The position numbers were made by a program, and so were the translations under genes. The notes under the pieces are model-generated. The model was not told the origin of the DNA and did not search any database. It saw only the letters and a program-made list of their open reading frames with translations. From Paludibacter jiangxiensis (lineage in GTDB: Bacteria; Bacteroidota; Bacteroidia; Bacteroidales; Paludibacteraceae): a stretch of DNA of 64,000 bases. The number at the start of each line of letters is the position of its first letter. Within the stretch, counting starts at the first letter, position 1. Positions 29,456 through 38,554 of this stretch are shown one piece after another. The DNA lies in contig NZ_BDCR01000003.1 of NCBI RefSeq assembly GCF_001618385.1, positions 620,001 to 684,000 of the forward strand. The letters run 5' to 3'.

Positions 29456-29682
29456 CGAGAAATGAGAAACCGGAGTTAAAAATAGTCCGTTAATACTTAT
29501 ATATCAATAGAAAATAAATATCGTGGCCAAGGTTCAACCCCATATGGGGTTGCATTAATGCAGAAATTGCATTTTCTATTAGCTTCGCTGAACGTTGTTT
29601 GACATGTATGGCCTACAGTCAAGTTAATGATCAGATGGTTTAGTAATTATTGCAACTCATGATTAGCATTACTAATTATCAA
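29456..29682. other. Short intergenic stretch with an 18-bp palindrome
   Basis: CAACCCCATATGGGGTTG at 29535-29552 is a perfect palindrome between convergent genes. It has no T tract on either side and no loop, so it is more likely a dispersed palindrome or protein site than a terminator. Confidence 0.55.
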
Positions 29683-30240
29683 TTAGACTTCCGGCTCGTC
29701 CAATTCCAGTTCGTTATTCAGATAAAGCTTATAATTGTGAGACAACAAGGCTAGTAATTTACTGATTTGGGTGAGAGCTATCTGCGTATCCTGCGAAATT
29801 TCTCTCTTTTGCAAACGAAGCATCAGTACCCCATACAGGAAAACAAAACACAGCTCAATATCTTCTGCATCAGGATTATCCTGTCGTTGACGAAAAGCCC
29901 CGATAACCGACAAAGTCTGATAAAAAAGAGCACTATAGCCGGGATATTTGGGAGATTTCAGCAAAGCATAATGCAAATCGGTTACATCCGACACGGTATT
30001 TTTCACCATTTGCAAATGCCCTTTTTCCTGCACACCTTCCAAACGCATCATCTCAATCAAACTTTCGTACCAATCGCGAATCTGAGCTTTTCCCTCTTCT
30101 CCGTAAGTCATTTTATTGATCACATTTTCCGCAATTGATTCAATATCGAGCTTATAGGCACGGATCAAATCTTCGAGTTGCCACATATAGAGAACATATT
30201 CGGCAATATTGTCTTTTCGCTTTTGCTGTGCAATAAACAT
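29683..30240 (-). CDS. DUF4924-like protein
   Basis: A 185-aa soluble, mostly helical protein beginning MFIAQQKRKDNIAEYVLYMW, with later motifs QLEDLIRAY and CFVFLYGVLMLRLQKREI and an acidic tail (NNELELDEPEV). It resembles the DUF4924 family found in Bacteroidales; the function is unknown. I chose ATG 30240 because the family starts at MFIAQQ; the longer frame upstream lies across a candidate -7 box (TACATTTG on the minus strand, 30279-30286). Confidence 0.75.
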   Translation of the reverse strand: MFIAQQKRKDNIAEYVLYMWQLEDLIRAYKLDIESIAENVINKMTYGEEGKAQIRDWYESLIEMMRLEGVQEKGHLQMVKNTVSDVTDLHYALLKSPKYPGYSALFYQTLSVIGAFRQRQDNPDAEDIELCFVFLYGVLMLRLQKREISQDTQIALTQISKLLALLSHNYKLYLNNELELDEPEV

Positions 30241-30339
30241 AGATTCAATTTGAAAATAAGAAATTAATACTGTTGATACAAATGTATTTAAGTCAGATAA
30301 CAGAGTTTGCAATCTTGGAACCTGAAATTTGGAATTATT

Positions 30340-30753
30340 TTAATCTTCCCAGTCTTCATCAGCAAAGAAAGGCTCTTCATCATCCATAAAAGCATCCAGA
30401 TCACGGCGATCTTTCTTGGTTGGCCTTCCGGTTCCTCTGTCGCGCCCCACAAAGCCTGCCACTTTCGACAGTTCGAGCAACTCCAGCTGATCAGCCGTTG
30501 TCACATTCTCCATGTATTCGGGAACCAGCTTGGCTCCCAGCCGGTTTTCCGTAAGAGCAAGTACCTTGAATGAATAAACGACCGGCGAACGTTTCACCTG
30601 AATCACATCACCCACTTTGATATTCCGGGAAGGTTTTACCGCTGTTTGCAGAATCATCACCCTACCCTTTTTACAAGCTTCGGCGGCAATGGTGCGTGTC
30701 TTAAACAACCGCATAGCCCACAGCCATTTATCTATACGCGCTTCGTTTTTCAT
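30340..30753 (-). CDS. Hsp15-like S4-domain RNA-binding protein
   Basis: A 137-aa protein with an N-terminal S4 domain (MKNEARIDKWLWAMRLFKTR, then AAEACKKGRVMI and VKPSRNIKVGDVIQV) and a charged tail (RDRGTGRPTKKDRRDLD). This is the layout of Hsp15, which binds stalled 50S subunits carrying nascent chains. I chose ATG 30753 because the S4 domain begins there; 34 further upstream codons in frame lack similarity. It is followed on the same strand by the DUF4924-like gene. Confidence 0.9.
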   Translation of the reverse strand: MKNEARIDKWLWAMRLFKTRTIAAEACKKGRVMILQTAVKPSRNIKVGDVIQVKRSPVVYSFKVLALTENRLGAKLVPEYMENVTTADQLELLELSKVAGFVGRDRGTGRPTKKDRRDLDAFMDDEEPFFADEDWED

Positions 30754-30815
30754 ATTGCAAATTAAAAAACTATCAGAGAGAAAACTGCTGTTTCCCGAAG
30801 AAAAAACAGTGAAAT

Positions 30816-31187
30816 TTACCGGAACGTAAATAAATAATTCATCACAAAGTTCCACAACGTAACAACTCCAGTGGCAATTACCTTGGCAACATAAAAATTC
30901 ATGTGAAGTTTTTTAGTCAACAGATAAATAACGCCGTTGTTGATCAAAAGCCCCAGAAGAGAGATGGACATGAAGAGCATGTATTGCTCTCCTATAGCAG
31001 GATTGTGGTTCTCGAACGACCATATCCGGTTCAGGATATAGTTGGATGTCGCCGCCGAGAGAAACCCGATAGAATTGGAAATGTACTTATTGAGGTGAAC
31101 CTTCTCTTTAAAAAGATACGTCAGACCGAAATCGATCACCGTACCGGAAGCTCCTACCACACAAAACTTTACAAATTGTGCTAACAT
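30816..31187 (-). CDS. GtrA family membrane protein
   Basis: A small 123-aa protein with four hydrophobic segments: KFCVVGASGTVIDFGLTYL, SNSIGFLSAATSNYIL, LFMSISLLGLLINNGVIYL and VIATGVVTLWNFVMNYLF. GtrA-like proteins take part in moving lipid-linked sugars or nucleotide-sugar precursors across the inner membrane, often for glycosylation of surface polymers. The ATG at 31187 is preferred; the frame opens 11 codons earlier but would read out of the ferredoxin terminator stem. Confidence 0.86.
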   Translation of the reverse strand: MLAQFVKFCVVGASGTVIDFGLTYLFKEKVHLNKYISNSIGFLSAATSNYILNRIWSFENHNPAIGEQYMLFMSISLLGLLINNGVIYLLTKKLHMNFYVAKVIATGVVTLWNFVMNYLFTFR

Positions 31188-31209
31188 ATCTTTAATGGTA
31201 TGCGGATAC

Positions 31210-31237
31210 AAAAAAACCACCTCCGTGAGGTGGTTTT
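31210..31237 (-). terminator. Rho-independent terminator of the ferredoxin gene
   Basis: AAAACCACCTC (31213-31223) pairs with GAGGTGGTTTT (31227-31237) around CGT, and the minus strand continues into a T tract. It lies 21 bases after the ferredoxin stop and just upstream of the GtrA start, so the two genes are separately transcribed. Confidence 0.85.
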
Positions 31238-31258
31238 AAATGTTTGCAATAGTGCATG

Positions 31259-31426
31259 TTATGCCGGATGAATTGCTTCTGAAGGACAAACATCAGCACA
31301 TGTTCCGCAATCTGTGCAAATATCCGGGTCGATTACATAGATATCGCCTTCGCTGATAGCTTCAACAGGACATTCACTGATACAAGAACCACATGCAATA
31401 CAATCTTCTGAAATTACGTGAGCCAT
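31259..31426 (-). CDS. 2[4Fe-4S] ferredoxin
   Basis: A 55-aa electron carrier with two complete cluster motifs: CIACGSCISECP (about residues 9-20) and CTDCGTCADVCP (about 37-48). This is the classical clostridial-type small ferredoxin, suited to anaerobic metabolism such as pyruvate:ferredoxin oxidoreductase or hydrogenase reactions. I chose ATG 31426 (MAHVISEDC) because the upstream 20 codons are unrelated and contain the promoter leader. It is monocistronic with its own promoter and terminator. Confidence 0.95.
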   Translation of the reverse strand: MAHVISEDCIACGSCISECPVEAISEGDIYVIDPDICTDCGTCADVCPSEAIHPA

Positions 31427-31462
31427 TTTTGTGAAATTTTTAATTAGTACTAATTTGCGACA

Positions 31463-31494
31463 CAAAAATAAAGCATTTTGGAGCAAGATACAAG
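31463..31494 (-). promoter_or_regulatory. Candidate ferredoxin promoter
   Basis: On the minus strand TATTTTTG (31463-31470) fits the -7 consensus and CTTG (31491-31494) lies 20 bases upstream. The start codon is 37 bases further downstream. Confidence 0.55.
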
Positions 31495-31541
31495 TCCAAA
31501 GCGTTTATTTTTGCAAAAAAAGCAAAACTCAAAAAGTCGGT

Positions 31542-32639
31542 TTAGAGCGCTCCTTTACAGAAAGGAGGCTTAACTACTTTAGCTGCAACGGGCTTGTTCC
31601 GGATACTGATAAAAATCTGCGTTTCGGGTTTCGCAAACCCTACTTCCACGTATCCCATCCCGACACCGGCTTTCAAAACCGGAGACTGTGTCCCCGAAGT
31701 GACTTTTCCGATAACACGGCCTTCTGCGTCAACAATCGGATAATCATGACGCGGAATACCTCTTTCTGTGAGAATAAAACCAACCAACCGACGGCTAACA
31801 CCTTCTGCCTTCTGTTGTTCCAGCAAAGGTCTGTCTATAAAATTCTTGTCATCAGCAAATTTGGTAATCCATCCAAGACCGGCCTCTATTGGAGAGGTGG
31901 TATCATCAATATCGTTGCCATAAAGCGCAAAACCCATTTCCAAACGCAATGTATCGCGAGCACCAAGTCCTATTGGTTTTATACCATACTCTTTTCCGGT
32001 CTCAAAAATTGCATTCCAGATAATATCTGCCTGTTCAGGATAGAAATAGAGCTCGAAACCTCCGGCTCCCGTATAGCCTGTGTTGGAAATGATAACATCT
32101 TTCACTCCGGCAAATTCGCCGGTCGTAAATGCATAATATGCGATAGAGGATAAATCGACAGCGGTGAGCTTTTGCAGCACTTCAACCGCTTTAGGGCCTT
32201 GCACTGCCAATTGCGCCATACGGTCGGACGCATTTTCCAAATCGGCACCTTCCGTGTTATTTTGCACGCACCAGTTCCAGTCTTTGTCAATATTGGCAGC
32301 ATTCACCACCAGCATATATTTTTGAGGTTCGTAATGATAAACCAGCAAGTCATCAACAATGCCGCCCTTCCCGTTAGGAAAACAGGAATATTGCGCTTTG
32401 CCAACAGGCAATACCGACACATCATTTGAAGTAATCCGCTGAAGAAAAGGCAACGCTTTTTCGCCTTTCACCCAAAATTCGCCCATGTGCGACACATCAA
32501 ACACGCCGACACCCTGACGCACAGTCATATGTTCGTCTGTGATTCCGCTATATTCTATGGGCATATTATAACCCGCAAAAGCAGCCATTTTAGCTCCCAA
32601 CGCGATGTGTTTCTCTGTAAATGGAGTTGTCTTAATCAT
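31542..32639 (-). CDS. gcvT: Aminomethyltransferase, glycine cleavage T protein
   Basis: Transfers the aminomethyl group from lipoyl-H protein to tetrahydrofolate, releasing ammonia. The 365-aa protein has [13 protein letters not shown] near the N-terminus, [12 protein letters not shown] (folate-site region), the conserved [14 protein letters not shown] and the R-L-E region [22 protein letters not shown]-terminal barrel domain follows, with [21 protein letters not shown]. No gcvH or gcvP lies beside it, so the other subunits must be encoded elsewhere. pepT is just upstream on the same strand (39-base gap). Confidence 0.96.
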   Translation of the reverse strand: MIKTTPFTEKHIALGAKMAAFAGYNMPIEYSGITDEHMTVRQGVGVFDVSHMGEFWVKGEKALPFLQRITSNDVSVLPVGKAQYSCFPNGKGGIVDDLLVYHYEPQKYMLVVNAANIDKDWNWCVQNNTEGADLENASDRMAQLAVQGPKAVEVLQKLTAVDLSSIAYYAFTTGEFAGVKDVIISNTGYTGAGGFELYFYPEQADIIWNAIFETGKEYGIKPIGLGARDTLRLEMGFALYGNDIDDTTSPIEAGLGWITKFADDKNFIDRPLLEQQKAEGVSRRLVGFILTERGIPRHDYPIVDAEGRVIGKVTSGTQSPVLKAGVGMGYVEVGFAKPETQIFISIRNKPVAAKVVKPPFCKGAL

Positions 32640-32678
32640 ATTATTGTAAGGGTTGAATTTTCAAAATCAGACATTGAA

Positions 32679-33908
32679 TCAGTTGAGTTTTGCGACTTTT
32701 TCCACAATCTTTAAAATCACATCTACCGCTTTCTGCATCGATGGAATGGGCACATACTCGAAGCGACCGTGGAAATTATGGCCTCCTGCAAAAATATTCG
32801 GACAAGGCAATCCTTTGAACGACAGCTGCGATCCGTCGGTTCCCCCGCGAATTGCTTTCACGTTCGGTTTGACGTCCGCTTCCTTCATCGCTTCTTCCGC
32901 GATTGTCACAATGTGCATCACCGGTTCAATTTTCTCGCGCATATTGAAATACTGATCTTTCAGCTCTACCGAAGCACAACCCGGAAATTCGGAGTTAATT
33001 TTATTGACCAAATGTTGCACTTCTTTTTTCCTTTTCTCAAAACGATCGCGATCATGATCTCTGATAATGTAAGTTAGGGTCGATTTCTCCACATTCCCTT
33101 CCATGGAGGTAAGGTGATAAAAACCTTCGTATCCTTCAGTATGCTCGGGAGTTTCGTGACGTGGCAACATACCCGCGAACTGATTGGCTACACGCATAGA
33201 GTTCAACATTTTATGCTTTGCATATCCCGGATGAACATTGCGTCCTTTGAACGTAACCGTAGCCGCAGCCGCATTGAAATTTTCGTATTCAAGCTCACCG
33301 ATCTCTCCGCCGTCGAGCGTATAAGCCCAGTCTGCTGCAAATTTTTCCACATCAAACTTGGAAGCTCCCATCCCGATCTCTTCGTCTGGCGTAAAAGCCA
33401 CCCGGATTTTCCCGTGTTTCAGTGACGGATTGGCAACCAGATTTTCAAGTGCAGTCATAATTTCGGCAATACCAGCCTTATCATCGGCACCCAGCAAGGT
33501 TTTACCATCAGTCACAATAATGTCCTGCCCTTTATACTGAAGCAGTTCAGGGAATTCGGACGGAGCAAGTACAATATTTTCTTCCTTGTTCAGAACAATT
33601 TCACTACCGTCATATTGAGCCACAATGCGTGGTTTTGGGTGTTTGCCAGTCATGTCAGGACTAGTATCCATATGAGCTATAAATCCGATAGTCGGCACAG
33701 CAAGATCTGTATTGGCAGGCAGGGTGCCCATCACATATCCGTATTCACTTACCGAAACATCTATCAATCCTATGTTTTTCAACTCATCTGCAAGGTAATT
33801 TGCAAAAATCAACTGTCCCGGAGTGCTGGGAGTCAGACCTGTTTTTTCGTCGGATGTAGTCACAAACGACACGTATTTCAGAAAACGATCTACTAATTTG
33901 GAATACAT
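32679..33908 (-). CDS. pepT: Peptidase T (tripeptide aminopeptidase)
   Basis: A cytosolic M20 metallopeptidase that removes N-terminal residues from tripeptides. The 409-aa protein has the zinc ligands in [10 protein letters not shown] (about residues 77-86), the bridging Asp in [14 protein letters not shown], the catalytic Glu pair in [10 protein letters not shown], and the C-terminal [15 protein letters not shown] and [11 protein letters not shown]. All family landmarks are present. I chose ATG 33908 ([13 protein letters not shown]) over the opening 16 codons upstream because the family begins at this point. Confidence 0.96.
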   Translation of the reverse strand: MYSKLVDRFLKYVSFVTTSDEKTGLTPSTPGQLIFANYLADELKNIGLIDVSVSEYGYVMGTLPANTDLAVPTIGFIAHMDTSPDMTGKHPKPRIVAQYDGSEIVLNKEENIVLAPSEFPELLQYKGQDIIVTDGKTLLGADDKAGIAEIMTALENLVANPSLKHGKIRVAFTPDEEIGMGASKFDVEKFAADWAYTLDGGEIGELEYENFNAAAATVTFKGRNVHPGYAKHKMLNSMRVANQFAGMLPRHETPEHTEGYEGFYHLTSMEGNVEKSTLTYIIRDHDRDRFEKRKKEVQHLVNKINSEFPGCASVELKDQYFNMREKIEPVMHIVTIAEEAMKEADVKPNVKAIRGGTDGSQLSFKGLPCPNIFAGGHNFHGRFEYVPIPSMQKAVDVILKIVEKVAKLN

Positions 33909-34031
33909 AATTATTTTTTTTGTGCAATTATAAACATTTCCACCAAACGAACGCAATGCAACAAACTATATACCTGAAAGTTACAATTCAATGTATTGAA
34001 TTACAATTTGTAAGAAAACGGTTACAAAGAT

Positions 34032-34072
34032 AAAAAATGTCGGCACAAAATAAGTTGTACCGACATTTTTTA
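34032..34072 (-). terminator. Bidirectional-looking terminator below the sigma factor operon
   Basis: A 17-base stem with one mismatch (34032-34048 with 34055-34071; core aatgtcgg and ccgacatt) is flanked by A on one side and T on the other, so it can work on either strand. It follows the small ORF at 34108 on the minus strand. Confidence 0.8.
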
Positions 34073-34107
34073 TTTCACATTTCAGGCTCGCAGCCCGATC
34101 TTGTGCT

Positions 34108-34278
34108 TTAATTCAAAATAAGCTCCACATTTACTCCGTCTAAACCGTTTGCTGTCCAGTAGGAAGAGGAAAAAGCGAGGATACGGTCTACAACAGCTTT
34201 ACTTGGCGATAACTGTATTGGCGGAACTTCTTTTTTGAGCGTATTTGAATGTGGTTGGGAAGTGTATTTTTTTCTCAT
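34108..34278 (-). CDS. 56-aa small protein downstream of the sigma factor
   Basis: A short frame that reads MRKKYTSQPHSNTLKKEV, then PPIQLSPSKAVVDRILAFSS, then SYWTANGLDGVNVELILN. The N-terminus is basic and flexible; the C-terminal part (from LSPSKAVVDRIL) looks like an amphipathic helix followed by a beta-like tail. It has no Cys and no membrane segment. It follows the ECF sigma factor gene by 68 bases on the same strand and is closed by a strong terminator, which supports it being a real co-transcribed gene. Function unknown; a sigma-factor partner is one idea. Confidence 0.7.
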   Translation of the reverse strand: MRKKYTSQPHSNTLKKEVPPIQLSPSKAVVDRILAFSSSYWTANGLDGVNVELILN

Positions 34279-34346
34279 AGGCAAGGTTTTGGTTTTTAGT
34301 TACATACAATAAACGCACAAACCCTGCTTATATTATTTTCAGTAAG

Positions 34347-34940
34347 TTAAATATTCAAAACCATATTATTTTCCTCTGCCATCTTTCGCATATTGATAAG
34401 TGCATACCGCATTCTACCCAGCGCCGTATTTATGCTCACGCCTGTTTTATCAGCTATTTCCTTAAAGCTCAAGTCTTCATAAAACCTCATCCGGACAACT
34501 TCCTGCTGAGTATCAGGCAGAAAATCAACCATTCGTGCAACATTACACATCAGCTGTTCACGTACCATTTCCTCCTCCACAGTGGAATCGCTCAACCTGA
34601 CATTATTAAAAACGTCATAGTCAAAATCAGTATGGGAAAGCGTATTTTCGCCCTGTTCGCGACGGAAATAATCGATAATAAGATTGTGTGCAATCCGGTT
34701 CACCCAGGCCACAAATTTTCCATTATCAGCATAACGCTGCTGCTTGATAGAAGTTACTACTTTTATAAAGGTATCCTGAAACAGATCTTCTGCCAACTGA
34801 CGATTACGTACGAGAAGGTAAATGTACGTATAAACTTTATCCTTGTGCCTGCTTATTAACACAGCAAAAGCATCATGATCACCTTTGGAGTAAAGGTGTA
34901 CCAACTCATCATCTGTCTTTTCCAACAAATTGATAGGCAT
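34347..34940 (-). CDS. ECF-type RNA polymerase sigma factor
   Basis: A 197-aa sigma-70 family protein with region 2 (AEDLFQDTFIKVVTSI, and AWVNRIAHNLIIDYFRR for promoter melting) and region 4 (LPDTQQEVVRMRFYEDLSFKEIADKTGVS, with the helix-turn-helix near 160-185). No anti-sigma factor with a membrane helix is adjacent; the only downstream partner is the 56-aa protein at 34108. A -7-like TACTTTTG lies on the minus strand at 34960-34967. The group resembles Bacteroidetes sigma factors of the RpoE/SigW type. Confidence 0.93.
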   Translation of the reverse strand: MPINLLEKTDDELVHLYSKGDHDAFAVLISRHKDKVYTYIYLLVRNRQLAEDLFQDTFIKVVTSIKQQRYADNGKFVAWVNRIAHNLIIDYFRREQGENTLSHTDFDYDVFNNVRLSDSTVEEEMVREQLMCNVARMVDFLPDTQQEVVRMRFYEDLSFKEIADKTGVSINTALGRMRYALINMRKMAEENNMVLNI

Positions 34941-35257
34941 TACTTTTAAATTTAGGGTTCAAAAGTAAATATCGGTCAATAGGCAAGTAGAATTAGAATG
35001 TGAATAACAATTAATTATGAGAAACAAAGATACAATTTCTTAAAAGCAAACCAACATCCAGCTGTAGTAAAAGACGTGCTTTTTATGTTATTTAAATTAT
35101 TTAAACATTTCAGTTTTAGCCCGCAACTAAAAGACTACGCCATTAATTTAGCATATTACATTTCATTTACGACAATACCCTTGACACAAACTTAACCAAT
35201 ATGCGCCTTATATATTAAACTTAATATTTTATCTTTGCGTAAATAACACATATACCA
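34941..35257. other. Gap between the divergent sigma factor and radC genes
   Basis: 317 AT-rich bases. TATCTTTG at 35230-35237 fits the -7 consensus for radC, 20 bases before its start, but no -33 match is seen. Nothing else was recognised. Confidence 0.5.
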
Positions 35258-35950
35258 ATGAACAAACACCTGAATATCAAGGAATGGAAAGAAGAAGATC
35301 GTCCAAGAGAAAAATTCTTATTAAAAGGAGCTCAATCGCTTTCCGATGTCGAACTGCTTGCAATCATCATAGGTTCCGGCAATGCCTGTGAGTCGGCTGT
35401 GGAGTTGTCGCAACGCATCTTACATTCCGTAGAATACAATCTCGACGAGCTGGGCAAACAAAGCATCCAATCCCTGATAAAAAACTTCAAAGGCATTGGC
35501 AACGCCAAAGCAATTACAATTGCTGCCGCAATGGAACTGGGAAGACGGCGAAAAGTTGCTCAACCTGCCGAAAAAAAGAAAGTGCTTGCCAGCGAAGATG
35601 TATTTGAGGTGCTGCATTCGAAAATGGCCGATCTTCCCCACGAGGAGTTCTGGATGCTACTGCTCAACCGGGCAAACAAAATAATTGGACAGGTAAAACT
35701 CACGCAGGGAGGAACAGGCCAGACAGTTGTGGAAATACCATTAGTACTGAAAACAGCCATTGACAAACTGGCTGCCGGTATCATTGTGGGACATAACCAT
35801 CCGTCCGGAAATATAGAACCAAGCCAGCAAGACATCAAAATAACGCAAAAGCTTTCGGAAGCCTGCAAAATCGTTGATATTTCACTTCTGGATCATCTGA
35901 TAATCGGACACAAAACTTATTACAGTTTTGCCGACAACGGAATGCTGTAG
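35258..35950 (+). CDS. radC: RadC family JAB-domain protein
   Basis: A 230-aa protein with an N-terminal helix-hairpin-helix-like region (IKNFKGIGNAKAITIAAAMELGRRR) and a C-terminal JAB/MPN metal-binding domain whose motif HNHPSGNIEPSQQDIKIT is near residues 188-205. Despite the historical name, a direct role in DNA repair is not established; RadC-like JAB proteins often lie in mobile or chromosomal contexts. Motifs and length are complete. Confidence 0.95.
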   Translation: MNKHLNIKEWKEEDRPREKFLLKGAQSLSDVELLAIIIGSGNACESAVELSQRILHSVEYNLDELGKQSIQSLIKNFKGIGNAKAITIAAAMELGRRRKVAQPAEKKKVLASEDVFEVLHSKMADLPHEEFWMLLLNRANKIIGQVKLTQGGTGQTVVEIPLVLKTAIDKLAAGIIVGHNHPSGNIEPSQQDIKITQKLSEACKIVDISLLDHLIIGHKTYYSFADNGML

Positions 35951-35970
35951 GCATTTCAACATACAAAGTC

Positions 35971-36001
35971 TTTGTAAATTCGCCAAATAGAACTATCTTT
36001 G
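35971..36001 (+). promoter_or_regulatory. Consensus promoter of efp
   Basis: TTTG (35971-35974), 19 bases, then TATCTTTG (35994-36001): an exact match to the Bacteroidota consensus. The transcript would carry a leader of about 95 bases before the efp start. Confidence 0.8.
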
Positions 36002-36100
36002 TCGTCCAAATCCGAACAATTTTAATAATCAATAGTAACCTGATATCAAACTATATAGATTTGACAGGACGCTAACAATATCAAACTACAGTAACCTTTT

Positions 36101-36664
36101 ATGGCAACAACAGCTGACTTTAGAAATGGAATGTGCCTCGATATGGAGGGCCAATTTTACTTCATAGTTGAATTTCTTCACGTAAAACCGGGTAAAGGTC
36201 CGGCTTTCGTTCGTACAAAATTGAAAAACGTACAAACTGGTCGCGTAATCGACAAAACTTTCAACTCAGGTGTCAAGGTAGATGAAGTCCGTATCGAACG
36301 CCGTCCTTATCAATACCTCTATCAGGACGATATGGGTTACAACTTCATGAACAACGAGACTTTTGAACAAATTTCCATTCAGAAATCATTAATCAATGGC
36401 GTTGACTTTTTGAAAGAAGGCGAATCTGTTGAAGTAGTAACACATGCAGAATCAGAAACTGTTTTGTATGCTGACGTTGCAACTCATGTTGTATTGCAGA
36501 TTACCTACACAGAACCGGGTCTGAAAGGCGATACCGCTACCAACACATTGAAACCGGCTACCGTTGAAACAGGAGCTACCGTTCGTGTTCCTCTGTTTAT
36601 CGAAACAGGCGAAAAGATCAAGGTTGATACCCGTGACGGTTCATACGTAGAAAGAGCAAAATAA
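36101..36664 (+). CDS. efp: Translation elongation factor P
   Basis: Binds between the P and E sites of the ribosome and rescues ribosomes stalled at polyproline. The 187-aa protein has the three-domain size of EF-P. The tip loop [14 protein letters not shown] places Lys32 at the position modified in other bacteria. The C-terminal RNA-binding domain is present ([20 protein letters not shown]). It is monocistronic, with a consensus promoter at 35971-36001 and a strong terminator. No modification enzyme (EpmA or EarP) is nearby. Confidence 0.97.
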   Translation: MATTADFRNGMCLDMEGQFYFIVEFLHVKPGKGPAFVRTKLKNVQTGRVIDKTFNSGVKVDEVRIERRPYQYLYQDDMGYNFMNNETFEQISIQKSLINGVDFLKEGESVEVVTHAESETVLYADVATHVVLQITYTEPGLKGDTATNTLKPATVETGATVRVPLFIETGEKIKVDTRDGSYVERAK

Positions 36665-36682
36665 TTGCCAAATAAAATCATC

Positions 36683-36728
36683 ATAAGGCAGAAAGCTGAT
36701 GTTCAGCTTTCTGCCTTATTTTTTTTAT
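36683..36728 (+). terminator. Rho-independent terminator of efp
   Basis: The stem aaggcagaaagctga / tcagctttctgcctt around TGT is followed by a run of eight or more T. It is a textbook intrinsic terminator. Confidence 0.93.
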
Positions 36729-36987
36729 CTCTATCCAAACAAAAAACATATCTCTCCGGAGAAAATTACAAATACAATTCATCATTTTTTATGAAAATTG
36801 AATAGAAAACCTCCTTTTTTGCCTTACTTTTGCAAACTGAAGCTATACTTGTGCCACTTTCAAATTACGCCATCCACAGACAGGCACAAGTAATTAATTT
36901 ACAAAATAAAGAGAAAAAACAAACAGTATTTTTGCATAATACGAAAGATGCAAAATTAAAATCAAACATTAATTAATTTATATTGCA
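36729..36987. other. Leader region of the OmpA-like gene
   Basis: AT-rich. TACTTTTG (36825-36832), with ATTG at 36797-36800, 24 bases upstream of it, and TATTTTTG (36926-36933) are two -7-like boxes; neither has a -33 box at ideal spacing. The longer transcript would have a leader of about 150 bases. Confidence 0.4.
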
Positions 36988-37680
36988 ATGAAAAAATCAA
37001 ATGTAATTATTTCGTTAGCTCTTTGTGGAGCTATTCTAGTGTCCGGTTGTGCAAGCATGAGCAATACTGCTAAAGGCGGACTTTTGGGTGGTGGTGCAGG
37101 TGCAGCACTTGGTGCCGGCGTAGGCGCTTTGTTCGGAAAAGGCAAAGGCGCTGTTATTGGAGCCGCAGTCGGTACAGCAGTTGGTGCAACTACCGGTGTA
37201 ATAATCGGCAAGAAAATGGACAAACAAAAAGAAGAGTTGGCAAAAATACAGGGCGCTCAGGTTGAATCCGTAAAAGACGCAAACAACCTTGAAGCTATCA
37301 AAGTAACTTTCGCTGAAGGAATTCTGTTCAGCACAGGTAAAAGTATCCTCAGCGCTTCTTCAAAAGATGCTCTTACCAAATTTGCTGCTTCATTGAAGAA
37401 CAATGCTCAAACAGACGTTACCATCTATGGATATACAGACAATACCGGAAGTTTGGCACTTAACCAGCGCTTATCACAGGAACGTGCCAATGCTGTTGGA
37501 CAATACCTGAACAACAGTGGTATCGAAAGTGCTCGTCTTTCAACAATTGGTAAAGCATGGGACAATCCTGTAGCTGACAACAGTACTGCAGCAGGTCGTG
37601 CTCAAAACCGTCGCGTAGAAGTTTTCATCTCAGCTAACTCTACTATGATTCAACAAGCTAACGACGGCACATTGAAATAA
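36988..37680 (+). CDS. OmpA-family lipoprotein with glycine-zipper segment
   Basis: A 230-aa envelope protein. A lipoprotein signal ends at Cys21 (LVSGC). A glycine-zipper stretch follows (GGLLGGGAGAALGAGVGALF and GAVIGAAVGTAVGATTGVIIG, about 31-75), then an OmpA-like peptidoglycan-binding domain from about 110. That domain includes TDVTIYGYTDNTGS and the C-terminal LSQERANAV, and NRRVEVFI with its conserved Arg. It likely links the outer membrane to the cell wall. A bidirectional terminator follows. Confidence 0.94.
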   Translation: MKKSNVIISLALCGAILVSGCASMSNTAKGGLLGGGAGAALGAGVGALFGKGKGAVIGAAVGTAVGATTGVIIGKKMDKQKEELAKIQGAQVESVKDANNLEAIKVTFAEGILFSTGKSILSASSKDALTKFAASLKNNAQTDVTIYGYTDNTGSLALNQRLSQERANAVGQYLNNSGIESARLSTIGKAWDNPVADNSTAAGRAQNRRVEVFISANSTMIQQANDGTLK

Positions 37681-37698
37681 ACCGAACGTTTGCAACAT

Positions 37699-37740
37699 AA
37701 AAAAGCGGTCGTTTTGCTTACGCAGAACGACCGCTTTTTG
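37699..37740. terminator. Bidirectional terminator between convergent genes
   Basis: aaaaagcggtcgtt pairs with aacgaccgcttttt around a short bulged loop, with A and T tracts on both flanks. It ends the OmpA gene on the plus strand and the inositol-phosphatase-like gene on the minus strand. Confidence 0.9.
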
Positions 37741-37760
37741 TATCCTTGAAAATTGATTTT

Positions 37761-38552
37761 TCAATTCATAAATTCATCCACTTTTTGCTGCATTTCAGCA
37801 AGCAACGGAGCATTGGAAGCTATAATCTCGCCACCAAACAGGTAACTTTCTCCACAGTTGAAATCCGCAATCTTTCCTCCGCCCTGCTGTACGATAAACG
37901 CACCGGCGGCGACATCCCAGGGCTTCAGGTCGTATTCAAAGAATGCATCGAAACGACCGCAGGCCACGTAAGCCAAATCTGTAGCGGCAGAACCTAAACG
38001 ACGTACGCCACGGGCTTCTGTCATCGACCACTTCAACAAGCCCATGTAACTATCGAGTTGTGAAAAATTGGAATAGGGAAATCCTGTTGCCAGCAAAGCA
38101 TCGTGCATATCCGAGGTTTTCGAAACGTGAATCTCGTCGCCGTTCAGATAGGCTTTGCCACCTTTCCAAGAAAAGAAACACTCGTCGCGGCAGATTTCGT
38201 AGACCACACCGAGCACCAGCTCTTCTCCTTCGAGCAATCCGATACTGACGGCATAAACCGGCACGCCCTGAATAAAATTGGTGGTACCGTCCAAGGGATC
38301 GATCACCCAGTTGAAACGGTCACCTTTTTTATTGGAAGTACCCTCTTCGGCTATAAAACCTGACTCGGGAAGCAATGTCGAAAGTGCTTCGATAATCACT
38401 TTTTCAGAGGTCTTATCCACGTAGCTCACCAAATCGTGCAAGCCTTTACTTTCAATCTTATCCGGATTGAAATGCTTACGCTCGTTGGCTATAAAACCGC
38501 CTGCTTTCCGGGCTATTTCGCAAACGGAGAGGCAAAGTTCTTCGTAATCCAT
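37761..38552 (-). CDS. Inositol monophosphatase family protein
   Basis: A 263-aa metal-dependent sugar phosphatase. The lithium-sensitive family motifs are clear: the Glu in FIAEEGTSN, WVIDPLDGTTNFIQGVP (about 85-101), and the C-terminal WDVAAGAFIVQQGGG. The family includes SuhB-type inositol phosphatases and related phosphatases; the substrate cannot be fixed from sequence. It starts 2 bases after the valS stop codon, so both are probably on one transcript. Confidence 0.92.
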   Translation of the reverse strand: MDYEELCLSVCEIARKAGGFIANERKHFNPDKIESKGLHDLVSYVDKTSEKVIIEALSTLLPESGFIAEEGTSNKKGDRFNWVIDPLDGTTNFIQGVPVYAVSIGLLEGEELVLGVVYEICRDECFFSWKGGKAYLNGDEIHVSKTSDMHDALLATGFPYSNFSQLDSYMGLLKWSMTEARGVRRLGSAATDLAYVACGRFDAFFEYDLKPWDVAAGAFIVQQGGGKIADFNCGESYLFGGEIIASNAPLLAEMQQKVDEFMN

Positions 38553-38554
38553 TC

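Noticed and set aside
29535-29552. Palindrome CAACCCCATATGGGGTTG as a terminator
   Set aside because: No T tract on either side and no loop; treated as an isolated palindrome.
31431-32153. 240-codon plus-strand frame opposite gcvT
   Set aside because: It is antisense to a clear gcvT and shows no protein family features.
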